A DNA stretch of 64,000 nucleotides from Oikopleura dioica (Eukaryota; Chordata; Appendicularia; Copelata; Oikopleuridae), in NCBI GenBank assembly GCA_907165135.1, contig OU015566.1:4776501-4840500 (forward strand). Direction: 5' to 3'. Of this stretch, positions 33,202 through 44,811 are shown in pieces. The notes beneath the pieces are model-generated. The model saw only the letters and a program-made list of their open reading frames with translations. It made no database searches and had not been told where the DNA came from. The position numbers and the translations under genes were made by a program. The first letter of the stretch is position 1; each line of letters begins with the position of its first letter.

Positions 33202-33534
33202 ATGCTCGGATTCCAGAAGAGATTGATCTTTATAGCCGGAATTATCTTCTTCTGTCTGCAGTATGGGTGGATTTATTGGACAGCAGAGAAACTGATTTAT
33301 TTTTCAATAAAATTGGGCGTCATTTTTTATGAATCTTTAAAGTGAGTTAGCAGAAGTAAATTTCTTTGCTCAAACTATTCATTTTTCAGCGAGGTGGTTC
33401 TGAAGTGTTTCGATTTTATGGCGATCCTTGCTGTCTCATTCTGGTACTTTTGCATGGCGAGAAAAACCGTGAAGCACGAAAATTCCGATTCCGCGAAACG
33501 AAATGAATTTCTGTTCAAAGGCCGTACCTCCTAA
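33202..33534 (+). CDS. Small two-helix membrane protein, unidentified
   Basis: Two exons joined by a roughly 50-bp intron (GTGAGT ... TTTTCAG, near 33340-33390). The product is about 94 residues with two hydrophobic segments: LIFIAGIIFFCLQYGWIYW and FMAILAVSFWYFCMA. The tail is basic and polar (RKTVKHENSDSAKR). No family recognised. Support is the matching splice phase and the membrane-segment pattern. Confidence 0.5.
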
Positions 33535-33735
33535 CTAACACTCATTCACTGCTTGAAAACTGATGTCAATAAAAATTGAAGAAATCGCTGAATGACGCAA
33601 TTCAGCGAAATTGAAAAATCGCCAAATTGAACCTTACGTGTCGCGCATTCTAACTAATCGTCAGTAAATTAGCTCCAAAATTATCCCCTCGCCCCCTGTT
33701 CTCTTGAAATTGTTCATTAAAAAAATTTGCGTTCG

Positions 33736-35996
33736 ATGAAACTTTCTTTCATTTTCTTCTCCATTTCACGAATAAGAGCGCAGGAGCCAGAGTATGACGA
33801 TGAGTTCACAACACCAAACTGGGTCTCCACATCAACTTTTTCCGCGACAACAGAATTTTCTTCAACAACATCAGGGGCATCAACATTTGCTTCAACAACG
33901 TTTCCAACAACGGAGGAGATGATTTTGTCAAGTATTGCTTCGTCGACCGAGATTTTTACAGTTCCCTTAACTGATTCGCCAGATTTTTCGACTCAAGAAG
34001 AAACGACGGTGAGAGAATCGACTGAGGGGTGGACCTTGCCGGGCTTGGCCGCGCCTCTAGAATTGTTATCAACAGAAAAATCAGAAGAACCAGAAGAATC
34101 CGATGAGTCATTGAAATTCGGCCTACCACCCGGTTTAAACCCAACCTCAACAGCTGTGACCGTCCCAGAAGCAACAACAACAGCAAAAACAACAACAGAG
34201 GAAGAAACAACAACGATTTCTCTCGAAACAAACAATCAAAATTTTCCACCTTTTTTCACCGGCCAAGAAAATCAGCGAAGCATCGATATTCTCGGCGATT
34301 ATTCAGGTTTTTTCTCGATTCAAGCGCTTTTTCTATAGTTTTTCTAGTGCAATGCGATAACAAACGACTCTGCATTTACGTCAGAAAGCAGTTTCTCCTC
34401 GACAATCAAATCCGAGAAGATGAATTTGTCGAGTTTGGACTTCAGGGGCTTCAAAATGACGAAAACGGAGCCATTTGCGGAGAGTACCAGAGTGTTGTCG
34501 ACCCAACTTTGGACACGACTGGATATTTGCAGTTTTGCTCTTTCCCGAATGCAATTAGCGGGTGGGGCTGTGGAACTTCTTTTCAGGTTGGTTCTCTTTT
34601 CCCTTCCTCTCTTCATCTTTTCTTTAGCAAAATGACACGCATTTCATTTACGAAAACAACGTCTTCTTCCGCCGGAGCCCGTTATTCGCCATTGGCATCA
34701 ATGGAACTTGCACGACCGAGAGAAACATGCTCGTTTCTGACACGATGGGAGTCTACATCAACAATCCAAAGATGATCACGATGACGATTCCGATTTTCAG
34801 AGGTGGCGAGTTTCCTGTCATGATGAATTTGTACCAAGATATGACTTGGAGCGCGGCATATCAACAGGAAAGGATCAGAAAAACAATCATGATAGTGGTG
34901 ATTTTCGGATTATCGGAAATGTCAGCAATCTCGTTTTTAGCATAAATAACGTTTTTGTCAAAAATGTCGTTTTTTTTCAAAATATTGCTTTTGTCAAAAA
35001 TTTCGTTTTCTTCAAAAATGTCGTTTTTTTTTCAAAAATATCGTTTTTGTCAAAAATAACGCTTTTTTCAAAATGTCGCTTTTGTCAAAAAATTCTTTTA
35101 TTTTGTCAAATATATCGATTTTGTCAAAAACATTGTTTTTCTCAAAAATGTCGTTCTTTTAAAAATATCCTCTTTCTCGAAAATAGCATTTTTGTCAAAA
35201 ATGTCGATTTAGTCAAAATGTCGTTTCTGTCATAAAATGTCAAAAACACACTCATTCTTCTTCTGACCCATCAAAGCCCCCCTTTCTCGACCTTGGCCTC
35301 AGTCCAACTGAAATCAGCTACATGTTCATCGCCATCCGCCACATCAAACCCCTCCCAGGAGCATCAGTTCAAGTCCTTCGTCTTTGGGGAACCCCTAGCG
35401 CGGACTCGAGAGATCCATCATTTTACAATATCATCTCTGATCAATGCAGGGAAAAGGTCAATGGTCACCCTGTTTTTGAAGTTGACAACTTTTTGAATGG
35501 AGAAGGAAGTATTGTCAGATACCAAGTTCCTGTCTTTGCTTTTCCCAATTCCGGCAAGGTAAGAATGAGCATTATAAGCCCGATTAAGGAGGCTGGGTTA
35601 AAGGTTTATCTCCACGCAGATGTCAGAATCTGCTTTCAAGACAACGGCCTTACTGTTTGCACAAAAACCTGCGCTCCGTACACTTTCAGTCGGAAAAGAA
35701 GATCGTCAGATGAGCTTATTGACGACTCAGAAACAATCACTTGGGGACCAATCTACATCAACAAACCAGATGATCCTACAGATCGCCTCGGCCAAGCTAC
35801 AGTAAATATTTGATGTTCAATTTTTTTTTTCATCAAATAATTTTTCTAGCTAAAAGTAGCGAATCAAGAAGAAAATCTTTCGGGTGAAGTAAAATTGATC
35901 ATCGTTGTCGTCATCGGCTCTGTCTCAGTCCTCATTCTTGGAATCATTCTCGGAGTCTTGCTGAAAAGAAGCTTGGCAAGAAAAGATTTCACCTGA
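33736..35996 (+). CDS. ZP-domain type I membrane protein with mucin-like region
   Basis: Signal peptide MKLSFIFFSISRIRA, then about 170 residues rich in Thr, Ser, Glu and Pro (TSTFSATTEFSSTTSG and similar), likely O-glycosylated. A ZP module follows: N-half VQCDNKRLCIYVRKQFL ... SFPNAISGWGCGTSFQ, C-half PFLDLGLSPTEISYMFIAI ... VRICFQDNGLTVCTKTCAPYTF. A furin-type site RKRR comes after it, and a C-terminal membrane helix LIIVVVIGSVSVLILGIILGVLL with a short basic tail. ZP modules polymerise outside the cell. An intron at about 34890-35280 is filled with a TTTTTGTCAAAAATGTCG repeat. Start ATG 33736. Confidence 0.8.
34930..35245. repeat. Intronic GTCAAAAATGTCGTTTTT tandem repeat
   Basis: About 315 bp of degenerate 18-20-bp units (TTTTTGTCAAAAATGTCG). 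It lies between the two halves of the ZP module and is probably one expanded intron. It remains open in one plus-strand frame by chance composition. Confidence 0.75.
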
Positions 35997-36170
35997 TACC
36001 TTTTTTTCTCAAATCTGTAAACTTTTCTTTATACAAAGTCCTGCTGCTTTTGACCCTTTTGAAACAAGAAAAAGTACGAACGAATGAGTCACTGTATTTT
36101 ACTCTTCCAGCTGTTGAGTATAAAGTTTTCAACTTTATAAATATCCTCATTATCTTCCGTGATGAATTTT

Positions 36171-38294
36171 TCATTCGATCGGAGCTTCATTTCCACCAGT
36201 TTTTCTAGCACTTTTTCCTCCGACTACAAAATTGGTTGTTGAAAAAGGAACATTTTCCCCGAGCACCTTTTTGAGTAAAAATGACAGGACAGAAATTGTA
36301 TTCTGAAAGCCATCACACAGTTTGTCTTCATAAAGAGCGTAGACGAATCCTTTCGCGGTCTCGAATTTCCTCCATGATTCCAATTTCTTGTTCATTGTTT
36401 CTTTGAAACATTTTGCTAGAAACGGTTCGAACGCGAAATCATCTTTTATGACTTCGGAATAAGAACCCTTTCCCTATAAAATTAGGCGAAAATACGATGT
36501 AAGAATTGCGGTTGACCCCGGGCGGAAGACAGAAGCCGTAAAAAGCAAGCAACACGTGGTCAGACTTGCTCCCCCGTAAGTGATAAACAGCTCCTCGTTC
36601 GGTAGCAGCTCGCGATCCGCGTGCAGAATAAAGTCACCTGTCTCCACATCTCAATTTCAAGTTGATTAATTTGAGCGCTCGAACTTCTACCTGTTTCATA
36701 GTAGCAATTTGGCGTGCTGGAATGGTTGATAAGGTCCATAAAGGGGCACATAAAGGCGCTTCTGGAAGTGTCTTTGTCAGAACAGTAGTCTAAAATCAGG
36801 TTAAAAGAAGCCATCTGGCTGATTTTTGGCTCGGCAACCTGAGAAGAAAACCTGAGTCAGGGTTGTAAAAGAGAAAAATGAAAAGCCGCGTAGCGGCTTT
36901 TTTTTTAAAACGAAGCCGCGAAGCGGCTTCGCAATTATTACCTTTTATATCTAAAGAAAATTCTGGCGAAGCCGCTTTGCGGCTTCTTTGTAACGGTTAA
37001 GCTCTTTCAAACCCTGAGTCAGGTTTTCTGCACAGGTTGCCGAGCTCAGATTCCGCCGTTTTTTCGTACCAAGATCTGAGGTTTCCATATAATTCGGCAA
37101 AGAGAAGGTCCTACTTAGGACCATTGAATAAGCCCAAGTAAGGTCCGCTTTGGTCAGTCCAATCTGTTTGCCCAGGGCGAAGCAGAGCTCTGTGACATTC
37201 TTCTGCAGCGCGACTGATAAGAGATAAACCTCGCAGGGCAAATTGGCCATGGCCTTGGGCGAGTAGTCCAGTGGGAGAGAAAAGTGTTCCGGGAGCGTTT
37301 GAATGAATTTTTTCATGATGGGAGTGAGCGGTTTTCGCCGTTCTAGAGCCAAATGAAGCGCTAGAAAGAGGATGAGAAAAAGGGAGGAGGAAGAAAAGGG
37401 AGGACCTAGAATTTGATGGCAGGAGAGAGTGATTTTCTTTTGACGAATAAAATTGGCCATGGAGTTTGGAGAAGAGTCGAATGAATGGAGATTGATTTGG
37501 CAGGATTTGGGGATGCGGATCAAAACCTCATCCTCTTTTATCGGCGCTGAAAAAAAGGTAACACAGAGTTCAAGACGCCTCATGACCTGCCACCATGAAT
37601 TTTTATAGCAAGTACTTAGGCAGAACTAAATTTCTATTTTTACCACTTTCCTGATCCCCCTCTGAGTCAAGCCATTTCCTCGAAAACGTATCTGTTAACG
37701 TGCGCGGCGATTAATAAATTTTGACCTGTCCGCGCGCGAAGGGAGGCTATTAATTTTTCTAGCGCTGATGAAAGCAATAAATCGTGTCTTTTACTTGCAA
37801 AAGCATTTTCACCTTTTTTCCCTTTCTCATTATTTTTAAGCAGTGGTGGCTTCTTGGTATTCAGTATTTGACTTACCAGCGGCGATAATTCCAAGGTCAA
37901 AAGCAGTTTTTGAGACTTGGATTCTCGGGTCCACAAAGCCGTCGCTTTCGATATGTGATCTGAAAAGAGAAATTTACAAAAAAAATATATTTAAAAAATT
38001 TTATAATTTAATTTTTTTAAATAAATTTATTCAATACTTTGTTATAATTTAAATTTGTTAATTAAATTAATATTTTTAATCATTTTTAAATATTTTTTCG
38101 ATAAATAAAAAAAATATTTTAAATTTATGCATTTCAAAAATAAAAAAAAACCTCCAAAACAAAATCTCATGCGGCTTTTTAGCGGCTTAAATGAGCGACT
38201 CAACAGAAAGCCGCATTTTGAGGCGCCAAACATGAGTTTTCATGAAAAGGACTCGCCTCAACTCATCAATCGCCCTCTTCTTCTCCGGGTCCAT
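36171..38294 (-). CDS. SET-domain protein methyltransferase (SETD3/SETD4/Rubisco-LSMT type)
   Basis: ATG 38294 begins MDPEKKRAIDELRRVLF. Later exons encode DGFVDPRIQV ... FDLGIIAAG, joined to APIKEDEVLIRIPKS (N-terminal SET strands). A long exon ends NYMETSD, followed by MCPFMDLINHSSTPNCYYETG (the NHS-type SET core), ILHADRELLPNEELFITYGG, then DHVLLAFYGFCLPPG and a Rubisco-LSMT-like C-terminal part (LESWRKFETAKGFVYALYEDK). The intron at about 36790-37068 holds an inverted-repeat element. A run of five C at 36571-36575 shifts the frame by one: six G on the coding strand would give TYGGSKSDHV. This could be a lesion or a sequence error. The exon after the first needs checking. Confidence 0.65.
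36829..37045. mobile_element. 217-bp GCTCGGCAACCTGAG inverted-repeat element
   Basis: Opens GCTCGGCAACCTGAG, continues AAAACCTGAGTCAGGGT, and ends with the matching complement ACCCTGAGTCAGGTTTTC ... GGTTGCCGAGC. GCGGCTT hairpins lie inside. It is wholly within a SET-gene intron and is the same family as 24693-24919. Confidence 0.85.
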
Positions 38295-38587
38295 TTCTCC
38301 TGTTTCCTTCGTTTCTCAATCTTCAGTCTTCGCAAAAGTGACAATCGCGCCAAGAACTGAGAGCGCGTCAAACTTTCCCGAGGGCGCTAGTGAAAGGTTT
38401 TCTAGAGCAGGGCGCCCTGCAATAATTTTTTTATTTTATCGACCTTTCAGGAACACTACTGTATATTTTACTGTATTATTTCTTTAGTACGAGAGTCGGT
38501 TTTTTTTATTTAAAAAAAAACTATTTTTTGTTAGAAATTTATTAAATAAAGTTTTAAAAAAATGAAAATGGAAGAAAATTTCACTTA

Positions 38588-39437
38588 TCAGCAGGGAAAG
38601 TTCTTTGATCGATGCTCGGATTCGGTGATAACAGCTTTGAAGAAGCTTTGGAAGTTTCTTCTTGATTGAGAAGCAGTGCATCTGTGAGCCCATAATTCGA
38701 GAGCACGGAAGGAGAATTCGAGTAGAACATTCTTGCACTGTGGCTTTCCTTCAACGCCTATCAAAGAATTAAACACCCGATTCTTTCCCCGTCTCGCCTG
38801 TTTTTGAGCTCTCATTTTGTGCACAATAAAGACCATGATGAAAACTGTCGCCGTCACGAGACCAACCAATGCCATTATCTGTCTGAATAGGGCTTAGCTT
38901 GAACCAAAACCTTGATAATAAAACTTACAGGACGAAAATACTGAGATTCTCTTTTGGTCCACAAATGACGGTTTTGGTCAAAAGGCACGACTTTGCATTG
39001 ACGTTGATTTTTGGCGATGACTCATCTTCCATGTCTTCGAATTCCCTAAAAAATTATTTTCCGCCTGTATAAAACAAGATCTTACAGTATCCCAACAAGT
39101 CCATTTCCAGGGCTTTGGATGAATTCACAGTCTTCTGAGTCCAAATCAACCGATGTCTCTTCAATTATTCTTGAGCTGTCTTCACAAATCTTAATTAAAA
39201 ACAGAATCAAGTCTGGCAGACAAATGAACCAACAAACCTCCCCTTGGGATCTGAAAAGACTCCAAAAGTGAGTTGGCGGTGCGCAGCATTTTTCCTCTGA
39301 GGTCAGGACCATGCAAGTTTGCCACATTGCCGTCCCACGGACTTATTTTTTGAGGTTAAGAATATTTGGTCAGGACTTACATTTTTCCTTGTCGATGATT
39401 TTCCAGCATTTGTTGCATATTTCAGGAATGCAGTAAG
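38588..39437 (-). CDS. Cys-rich single-pass membrane protein, 5' end missing
   Basis: Minus-strand exons from an acceptor at about 39438: YCIPEICNKCWKIIDKEK, then MWQTCMVLTSEEKCCAPP, ICEDSSRIIEETS, CEFIQSPGNGL, and KSCLLTKTVICGPKENL. A membrane helix follows (MALVGLVTATVFIMVFIVHKM) with a basic cytoplasmic tail ending SKNFPC. Several Cys before the helix suggest an extracellular disulfide-rich domain, but the family is not recognised. A signal-peptide exon was not found upstream. Confidence 0.5.
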
Positions 39438-40339
39438 CTAACAAAGAGTTTTTTTCCAGCAAAACTTCCCCAAAAAATAAAATTTTTCAAAATTTTAAGG
39501 GTGTAGCCCCCGAAAAATCGATTAAGTTTTTATTTGCTACTTTTTCTCAAAATTGGTTGTTTCCTGGTTTCATTTGTTTGGACCTGAGTGAGGTTCCTTT
39601 GGTCATAAAATTAGTTGTTCAAAGTAAATTTCCGATTTCGATGAATTATGAAAATTTTGTCTAACAGTATAGGAATTGGCAGAAAAACAAGAGTTATTTT
39701 TTCAAAATATTCTCAAAAGAAAAAATCAAATTTTTAATAATTTTCATTGATTTATGATTTTTACTTTCCAAAATTTACATCTTCAATTTTCCGGAAAAAA
39801 TAAACTTAAATGACAAAAGTTTAATTCAAAATTAAAAGAACTCCCTGTCCTTCGAGTTTCATCTCTCCTGCTCTCTGAAGGCTCTTGTTCAATTTGCGAT
39901 AGCTGGAAGAGCTCCTCCTTTTATAAATTGAATGCGACATACTGTGCGTTCTGACAGTGTCTTTCACGATTGAAGTACGTTCTTTAGATTTGTTTCAAAG
40001 TATTTTCGAGATAGCGAGTTAGTTAAACTTCTCCTCATTTATTCAGAAGCTGGCGCACAAGATGGCGTGCCAGAACGAACATGACCCAGGGTCGCGGATA
40101 TAAATGATTCAGCTGCTATTATTTTTCGTGGCGTTGGTTATTATCGAGATTGACATGGAAAAAGAATGCACAATATAGATTTGATGAGAGGCAATCTTTG
40201 ACGCAATGGATTCAGCGTCATATTCTTTCAAAAGTGACTTACTGAATATTGCGCTAAAATAAGGATCTGAGAAAGAGTTGCAAATTTTGCTTTATTTTTG
40301 CTGAAGTGAGCGAAGCTGATCTGCGTGTAAAATTCCCTG

Positions 40340-40620
40340 AGCTGAGCTGGCCTACTTCGGAGCTCACTGAGCTATGCTGAGCTGAGCTTCCCTTTTTCAG
40401 AGGTCATCGAGCTGAGCTGGCCTTAATTAGAGCTGAGCTGAGCTGAGCTATTTTACTTTATGTTCAGTAGTAAAATTGTGTTAAAATCATTGAGCTGAGC
40501 TGAGCTGAGTGATAGTTATCTGAGCTGATCAGATCAGATCATTTTCGAAGATCACTGAGCTGAGCGATTGCTCAGCATTCTCAAGCAGCTCAGCCAACTC
40601 AGCTCAACAAATTTGCAACT
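40340..40620. repeat. GAGCT-type satellite (block 3, inverted orientation)
   Basis: GAGCTGAGCTGAGCT runs with unique spacers, the complement of blocks 1 and 2. The last part (near 40590) switches back to AGCTCAGC orientation. Confidence 0.85.
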
Positions 40621-40673
40621 CTGAGATTCTTTGACAAGTAAGCTCAGTTTTGACCCAATCTCAGCTAGCCTTG

Positions 40674-40780
40674 GCTCGACAACCTGTCTACAAAACCTGA
40701 GTCAGGCTTTAAAAGGGGAAAAATAAATTTTTTTTTAACGAAGCCGCGAAACGGCTTGGTCATTATTTGCGAAACACGCA
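40674..40780. mobile_element. Partial GCTCGGCAACCTGAG-family element
   Basis: GCTCGACAACCTG, then AAAACCTGAGTCAGGCTTT, then AACGAAGCCGCGAAACGGCTT matches the left half of the elements at 24693 and 36829. The right terminal repeat is not visible. Confidence 0.65.
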
Positions 40781-41257
40781 ATTGTTATTTTGGCGAATCG
40801 GTCTCATTTGAAAAAAGGAGCTGTTTTCCGAGAAAAAACTGCGACGGCCTATTTTTTTTTTCCAAGAAATGTACAAAAGTAAAACCACTTGGCCATTTCA
40901 GCACGATAATATAATGATCTATTATGTATCGGAAAACGCACTTCTTTTTCTATTTTTAATTACCACAAGTCACTTGACAAATGTGGCTATCAAAAAGTGA
41001 CCAACTCTCGAAAGGACACATGTTACCAGTATTTCTACTGGCAAATACTGAATCAGTTACAGAATGCGAGGGCACAGATGAACATGAACCTCTTACACTC
41101 GTTTTGTTTAAAAATTGGTCAAAATTGCATGTCAAAAAAGCATGGCAAAAAGAACTCAAATTGACATCCATGGGAAAAAGCCCATCTGATGGTTCGATCA
41201 AAATTTCACCACCAAAAAAATCGAGTTTAGCTGTGCCCGACCCAAAAGAGAGAAATA

Positions 41258-44200
41258 ATGCGGCTTAGTTCCGGGGCATTTTTGCTTTTGCAAAGCGATG
41301 CGTTCAAGATTTCAAACTTGAATGCTGAGAATTTGGACTTTCAGATCGAGTTTGATTCTGGAGCCCATTTAGCTTACGGTAAAAATGGCCAAGAGAGCTG
41401 GAAATTATGATTTCTTAATTAAGATATTTTGAAAAACGAAGATGCTTTCGTCTATTCCGACGGAGTCCGCTACTCCGTTGCCGATGGAAATCTCCTGCCC
41501 GTCGACTTCAAGTCCCTTCCTGCTCAAACTGACAAGCTCGGCGATTTCGACATGAACATTTGGACTTGGAAATTTGGCCCCGAGGAGAACATCATGATGA
41601 CCGTGATGAAAAACTACTTCGAAACCGAAGCGCTCATTTTTGAAACTCATTTGCCCCGTGGAGTTGAAAACTCTTCAGCTGGAAGAAAAGATACTTCTTG
41701 CACCGGCTGGCCTGCGCTGAAAGTGAATGAAGACAACGACGATATTGGCTTTACGACTCCAGGGGGCAATGTCATGGGCTGGACGATGATGGCAGCGGGC
41801 AAGTACAAACTCGATGAACTCAGGGTTGCTCCTCTCGAGGGAAGATTCATGGCTGACCGCCAGGGAGGCATTACTTTGCTTTACGGAGGAGATTCGCACC
41901 AAATGGACGCGGTGATTCTCTCGCCATTCAATGAGTTTATGACTCAGGAATTGGTCACGAATACCCTTAATGCTGGGCGACACTGGTTATGTCGCCAAAT
42001 GTCGACAAATGTCACCGAATGTCGACAAATGTCCCCGAATGCTGAAAAATGTCCCCGAATGTCGATAAATGTCGACAAATGTCCCCGAATGTCGACAAAT
42101 GTCGACAAATGTCCCCGGATATTGCCGAATGTCGCTGGATGTTGCTGAATGTCGCCCAATGTCGCCAAAAATTAAAAAAGAATGGCGATATTCAGCGACA
42201 CTCAGCGACATCAAGTGACATTCGGCGACACTGGGCGATATTCGCCGACATAAACAGGGCGCTCCTTAATGTTGATTCAAATTTATTCCAGCTTCTTTTT
42301 GATTATTTTATTGACAAATTGAATACAGTATTGACCATCGAGTCAAGCACAACGTATTAGATATGGACAGAGGCCAGCTTTACTTTGGAATCCAGGGCGA
42401 TGTGAAATCGATTCCCGCTGGATTTGTCGCTTCGTCGATCATCGTCGGTTCTCGTTGGGGAATCAGAGATGCAATTGACGATTGGGGCTTGGTCATGCGA
42501 ACTTGGTACGATCGAACAGAAGCGTTTCGCCATTCCGATATTTTCAACACCCATCTTGGCTACAACACCAACGCCGGGGCCTACTACTACTACAACACGG
42601 AGGGAGACATGAATTACGAAGACACGATGGCGTTTGCTGCCGATTATTTCCGAGCTGATGACATTCCCATTCGATGGATGCAGTACGACTCCTGGTTTTA
42701 CGAGAAAGGAAGAGGAGCTGGAGTTAAAACTTGGATTCCAACCGAGAAGAAGTTTCCTTCAGGGCCTCAAGCTGCGTACCACAAGCATGGGCACCAACTT
42801 CAATGTCATAACAGATGGTGGGCACCAGACAATACTTATGCTAAGGAATGGGTTCTTTTAACCATTACTTATGATTAATTAGATATATTGTCAATTAAAT
42901 TGACTCAATATAATATTGACTAAGAAAAGCAATTTCTTTGCGTCTATGTAAAAATTTATAATCTAAACCAGAGTTCGAAACCCGAAATTTCGTGACTTTA
43001 CTCATATTACTCGTTTTCTCAAATACCGGCCTATAAAGTCCATTTTCTCATTTTTTTCATTAGTTTATGGTGTCTACGAGAAGAAATTTTAACTTCTTAA
43101 AAAAACCCTAACTATAGCAAAATGGTGGCGAATATGACTTCATAATCGAACCGGACGGTGTCACCGTTCCCGGCCCAATCGAAATCGAAGTCGAGGGTCC
43201 AAACGGCTTTCCGATCACCATCCCGATTCTCGACGAAAATGGCTACACCAAGGGCCCATTTTCCCTCCCCAACGATGATCGCTTCTGGATGGACTTTTTC
43301 AAAGACGTCAAGACCTGGGGCGTCGAGTCGTATCTTCAAGATTGGATGATGGACACGTATCTCTTCATGAACGCGACGCAGGAGTCCGTCGATTTCGCTC
43401 GAAACTGGCTCGTCAACATGGGCCACGCTGCCGACGCCCACGATATCAACATTCAGTACTGCCTGACTCTCACTCGCTGCGGCCTCCAAGCTCTGGAAAT
43501 TCCGCGAGTCACGCAAGTCCGCGTTTCTGCCGACTACGCATACAACTTCGCCCAGTGGACAATCGGCCTCACCTCGTTGATTGCAGACAATCTGGGAATG
43601 GCGCCGCATAAGGACACCTTCTATACAGTCAGAGAAATGCCGGATAATAACAATTTCGCGCCTGAAAATTATCCCGATTTGCATTCTGCTGTAGCTACTC
43701 TCAGGAAAGCAGCTTAATCGAAGTGAAGACATAGAGGACTCTTCTTTTAGCTCTCGAATAGTACCGGTCCAGTGACTTTCGGAGACAAGCCTGGAACAAG
43801 CAACTATGATGTCCTCCTCCGATGTTGCCGAAAAGACGGAAAGATTCTAAAGCCAAGTCGGCCACTGACGGCGATCGATGCGCAAATCCGATCCATGGGT
43901 GTTGATATCGCTCACGGAACAGGAGCTGCCACGGGTTTTAATGGAACTGTTGTCGGTAACTCTTGGAATTCTCAGGCAAAGCTCACATTTTTCTCGATAA
44001 AAACAGAGGCCCCTTAATCTAGGAAATGAAACCGACGAAAATTTCGAAAAATTTTGCGTTGGAATTTTCAACCAATCAGAAGCCTGGATTCAGCAAACCA
44101 GCCAATCAGCAACCAAGTTTTCGACAAATTTTGCGTGGGCGGCTTCTAGGCTGCTGATTGGTCGGTTTGCGGATCTAGGCTTCTGATTGGTTGAAAATTT

Positions 44201-44811
44201 CCACGCAAAATTTGCCGAATTTTTTTTGTCGGTTCCAGACACCATCCCCTTAATCTTTCGAGCTTTTTTGGAAAGGGTCAAGTTTGGACGACCTATTCGG
44301 ACATTTCCGGCTACAAATTCGGAATCATCTTCAACGGCATCCTCACCGACGACTATCAAATCTTCGACTGGGAGTGCAATTTCCCCACTCAAAACACATA
44401 TGTCTACAAAGAGTGGCCAGAGAGACAGGAGCTTGGTGAAAATGCTTTCCCCGTGACTTTGTCGTCTGACGAAAAATGGGGTCTGCATCATGTCTCGCCT
44501 GTTATAAGGGTTGATAATTACAACGTCGTGATAATTGGGGAACAGGTGGGTTCAAAAATAAAATCAATTTTTTCATTATTTTTTAGGGAAAATGGGCCCG
44601 AATGTCCCCACAACGAGTCACGCGCATCCAAAACTACCAGTTCTTCCTTCTCCTCGAACTCGACGGATCCCCCGGCGAAGAAATCTTCTTCAACTTCTTG
44701 ATCTGGCGTGACGGCGAAGAGCCCCGACCGCTGATCGGAGAGGTGACTTTCGGCTCGAACTTGAAGGCGTCGCTGAAAATCGAAAATGGCCGCTTGTCAG
44801 TTTCTTACTAA
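41258..44811 (+). CDS. Secreted glycoside-hydrolase-like protein (tentative)
   Basis: ATG 41258 begins MRLSSGAFLLLQSDA, a short leader. Exons follow over 3.5 kb. The N-terminal part is beta-rich (VYSDGVRYSVADG, FDMNIWTWKFGPEENIM). A probable TIM-barrel part has THLGYNTNAGAYYYYNTEG, IPIRWMQYDSWFYEKG, NDDRFWMDFFKDVKTWGVES, HDINIQYCLTLTRC and NNNFAPENYPDLHSAVATL. The C-terminus is again beta-rich (FFLLLELDG, VTFGSNLKASLKIENG). The barrel motifs recall clan GH-D alpha-glycosidases, but no family is claimed firmly. Introns: 41991-42360 (minisatellite), from the GTTCTT donor after KEW near 42850 to about 43115, and one at about 44010-44270 with a MITE. Confidence 0.5.
41991..42260. repeat. AATGTCGACA/AATGTCCCCG minisatellite with inverted arms
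   Basis: Tandem 9-18-bp units (AATGTCGACAAATGTCC) occupy 41991-42170. After a short A-rich spacer, complementary units (GGCGATATTCAGCGACA) follow to about 42260, so the RNA could fold back. It lies in one intron whose donor is GTCGCC at 41991 and whose acceptor is TATTAG at 42360; the join gives TAT ATG GAC in frame. Confidence 0.75.
44028..44236. mobile_element. AACCGAC-type MITE, copy 1
   Basis: Terminal inverted repeats of about 60 bp: AAACCGACGAAAATTTCG ... CAACCAATCAGAAGCC at the left and its complement at the right (GGCTTCTGATTGGTTG ... GTCGGTTCC). In an intron of the glycosidase-like gene. A related copy lies at about 50120-50290. Confidence 0.8.

Larger units (their letters stand above)
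39438..40955. other. Gene-poor, repeat-bearing region
   Basis: No gene is supported in 39440-40955. It contains AT-rich sequence, the AGCTC/GAGCT block and a partial inverted-repeat element. The adjoining 40956-41240 is open on both strands (a Cys-containing frame on minus) but has no splice or domain support. Confidence 0.4.

Noticed and set aside
34846-35235. Plus-strand frame rich in Phe/Val/Lys across the GTCAAAAAT repeat
   Set aside because: It is the repeat read through; the ZP fold requires this segment to be intron.
36640-36690. Apparent second frameshift in the SET gene after CYYETG
   Set aside because: A short GTAGAA ... GACAG intron joins ETG to DFILHADREL in frame.
40981-41268. 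95-residue plus-strand frame and an 81-residue Cys-containing minus-strand frame
   Set aside because: Both strands are open over the same span and neither has convincing splice signals or a domain.
17700-42200. CRISPR array in the regularly repeated blocks
   Set aside because: The repeats are degenerate tandem units without unique spacers, and the genome is clearly eukaryotic.
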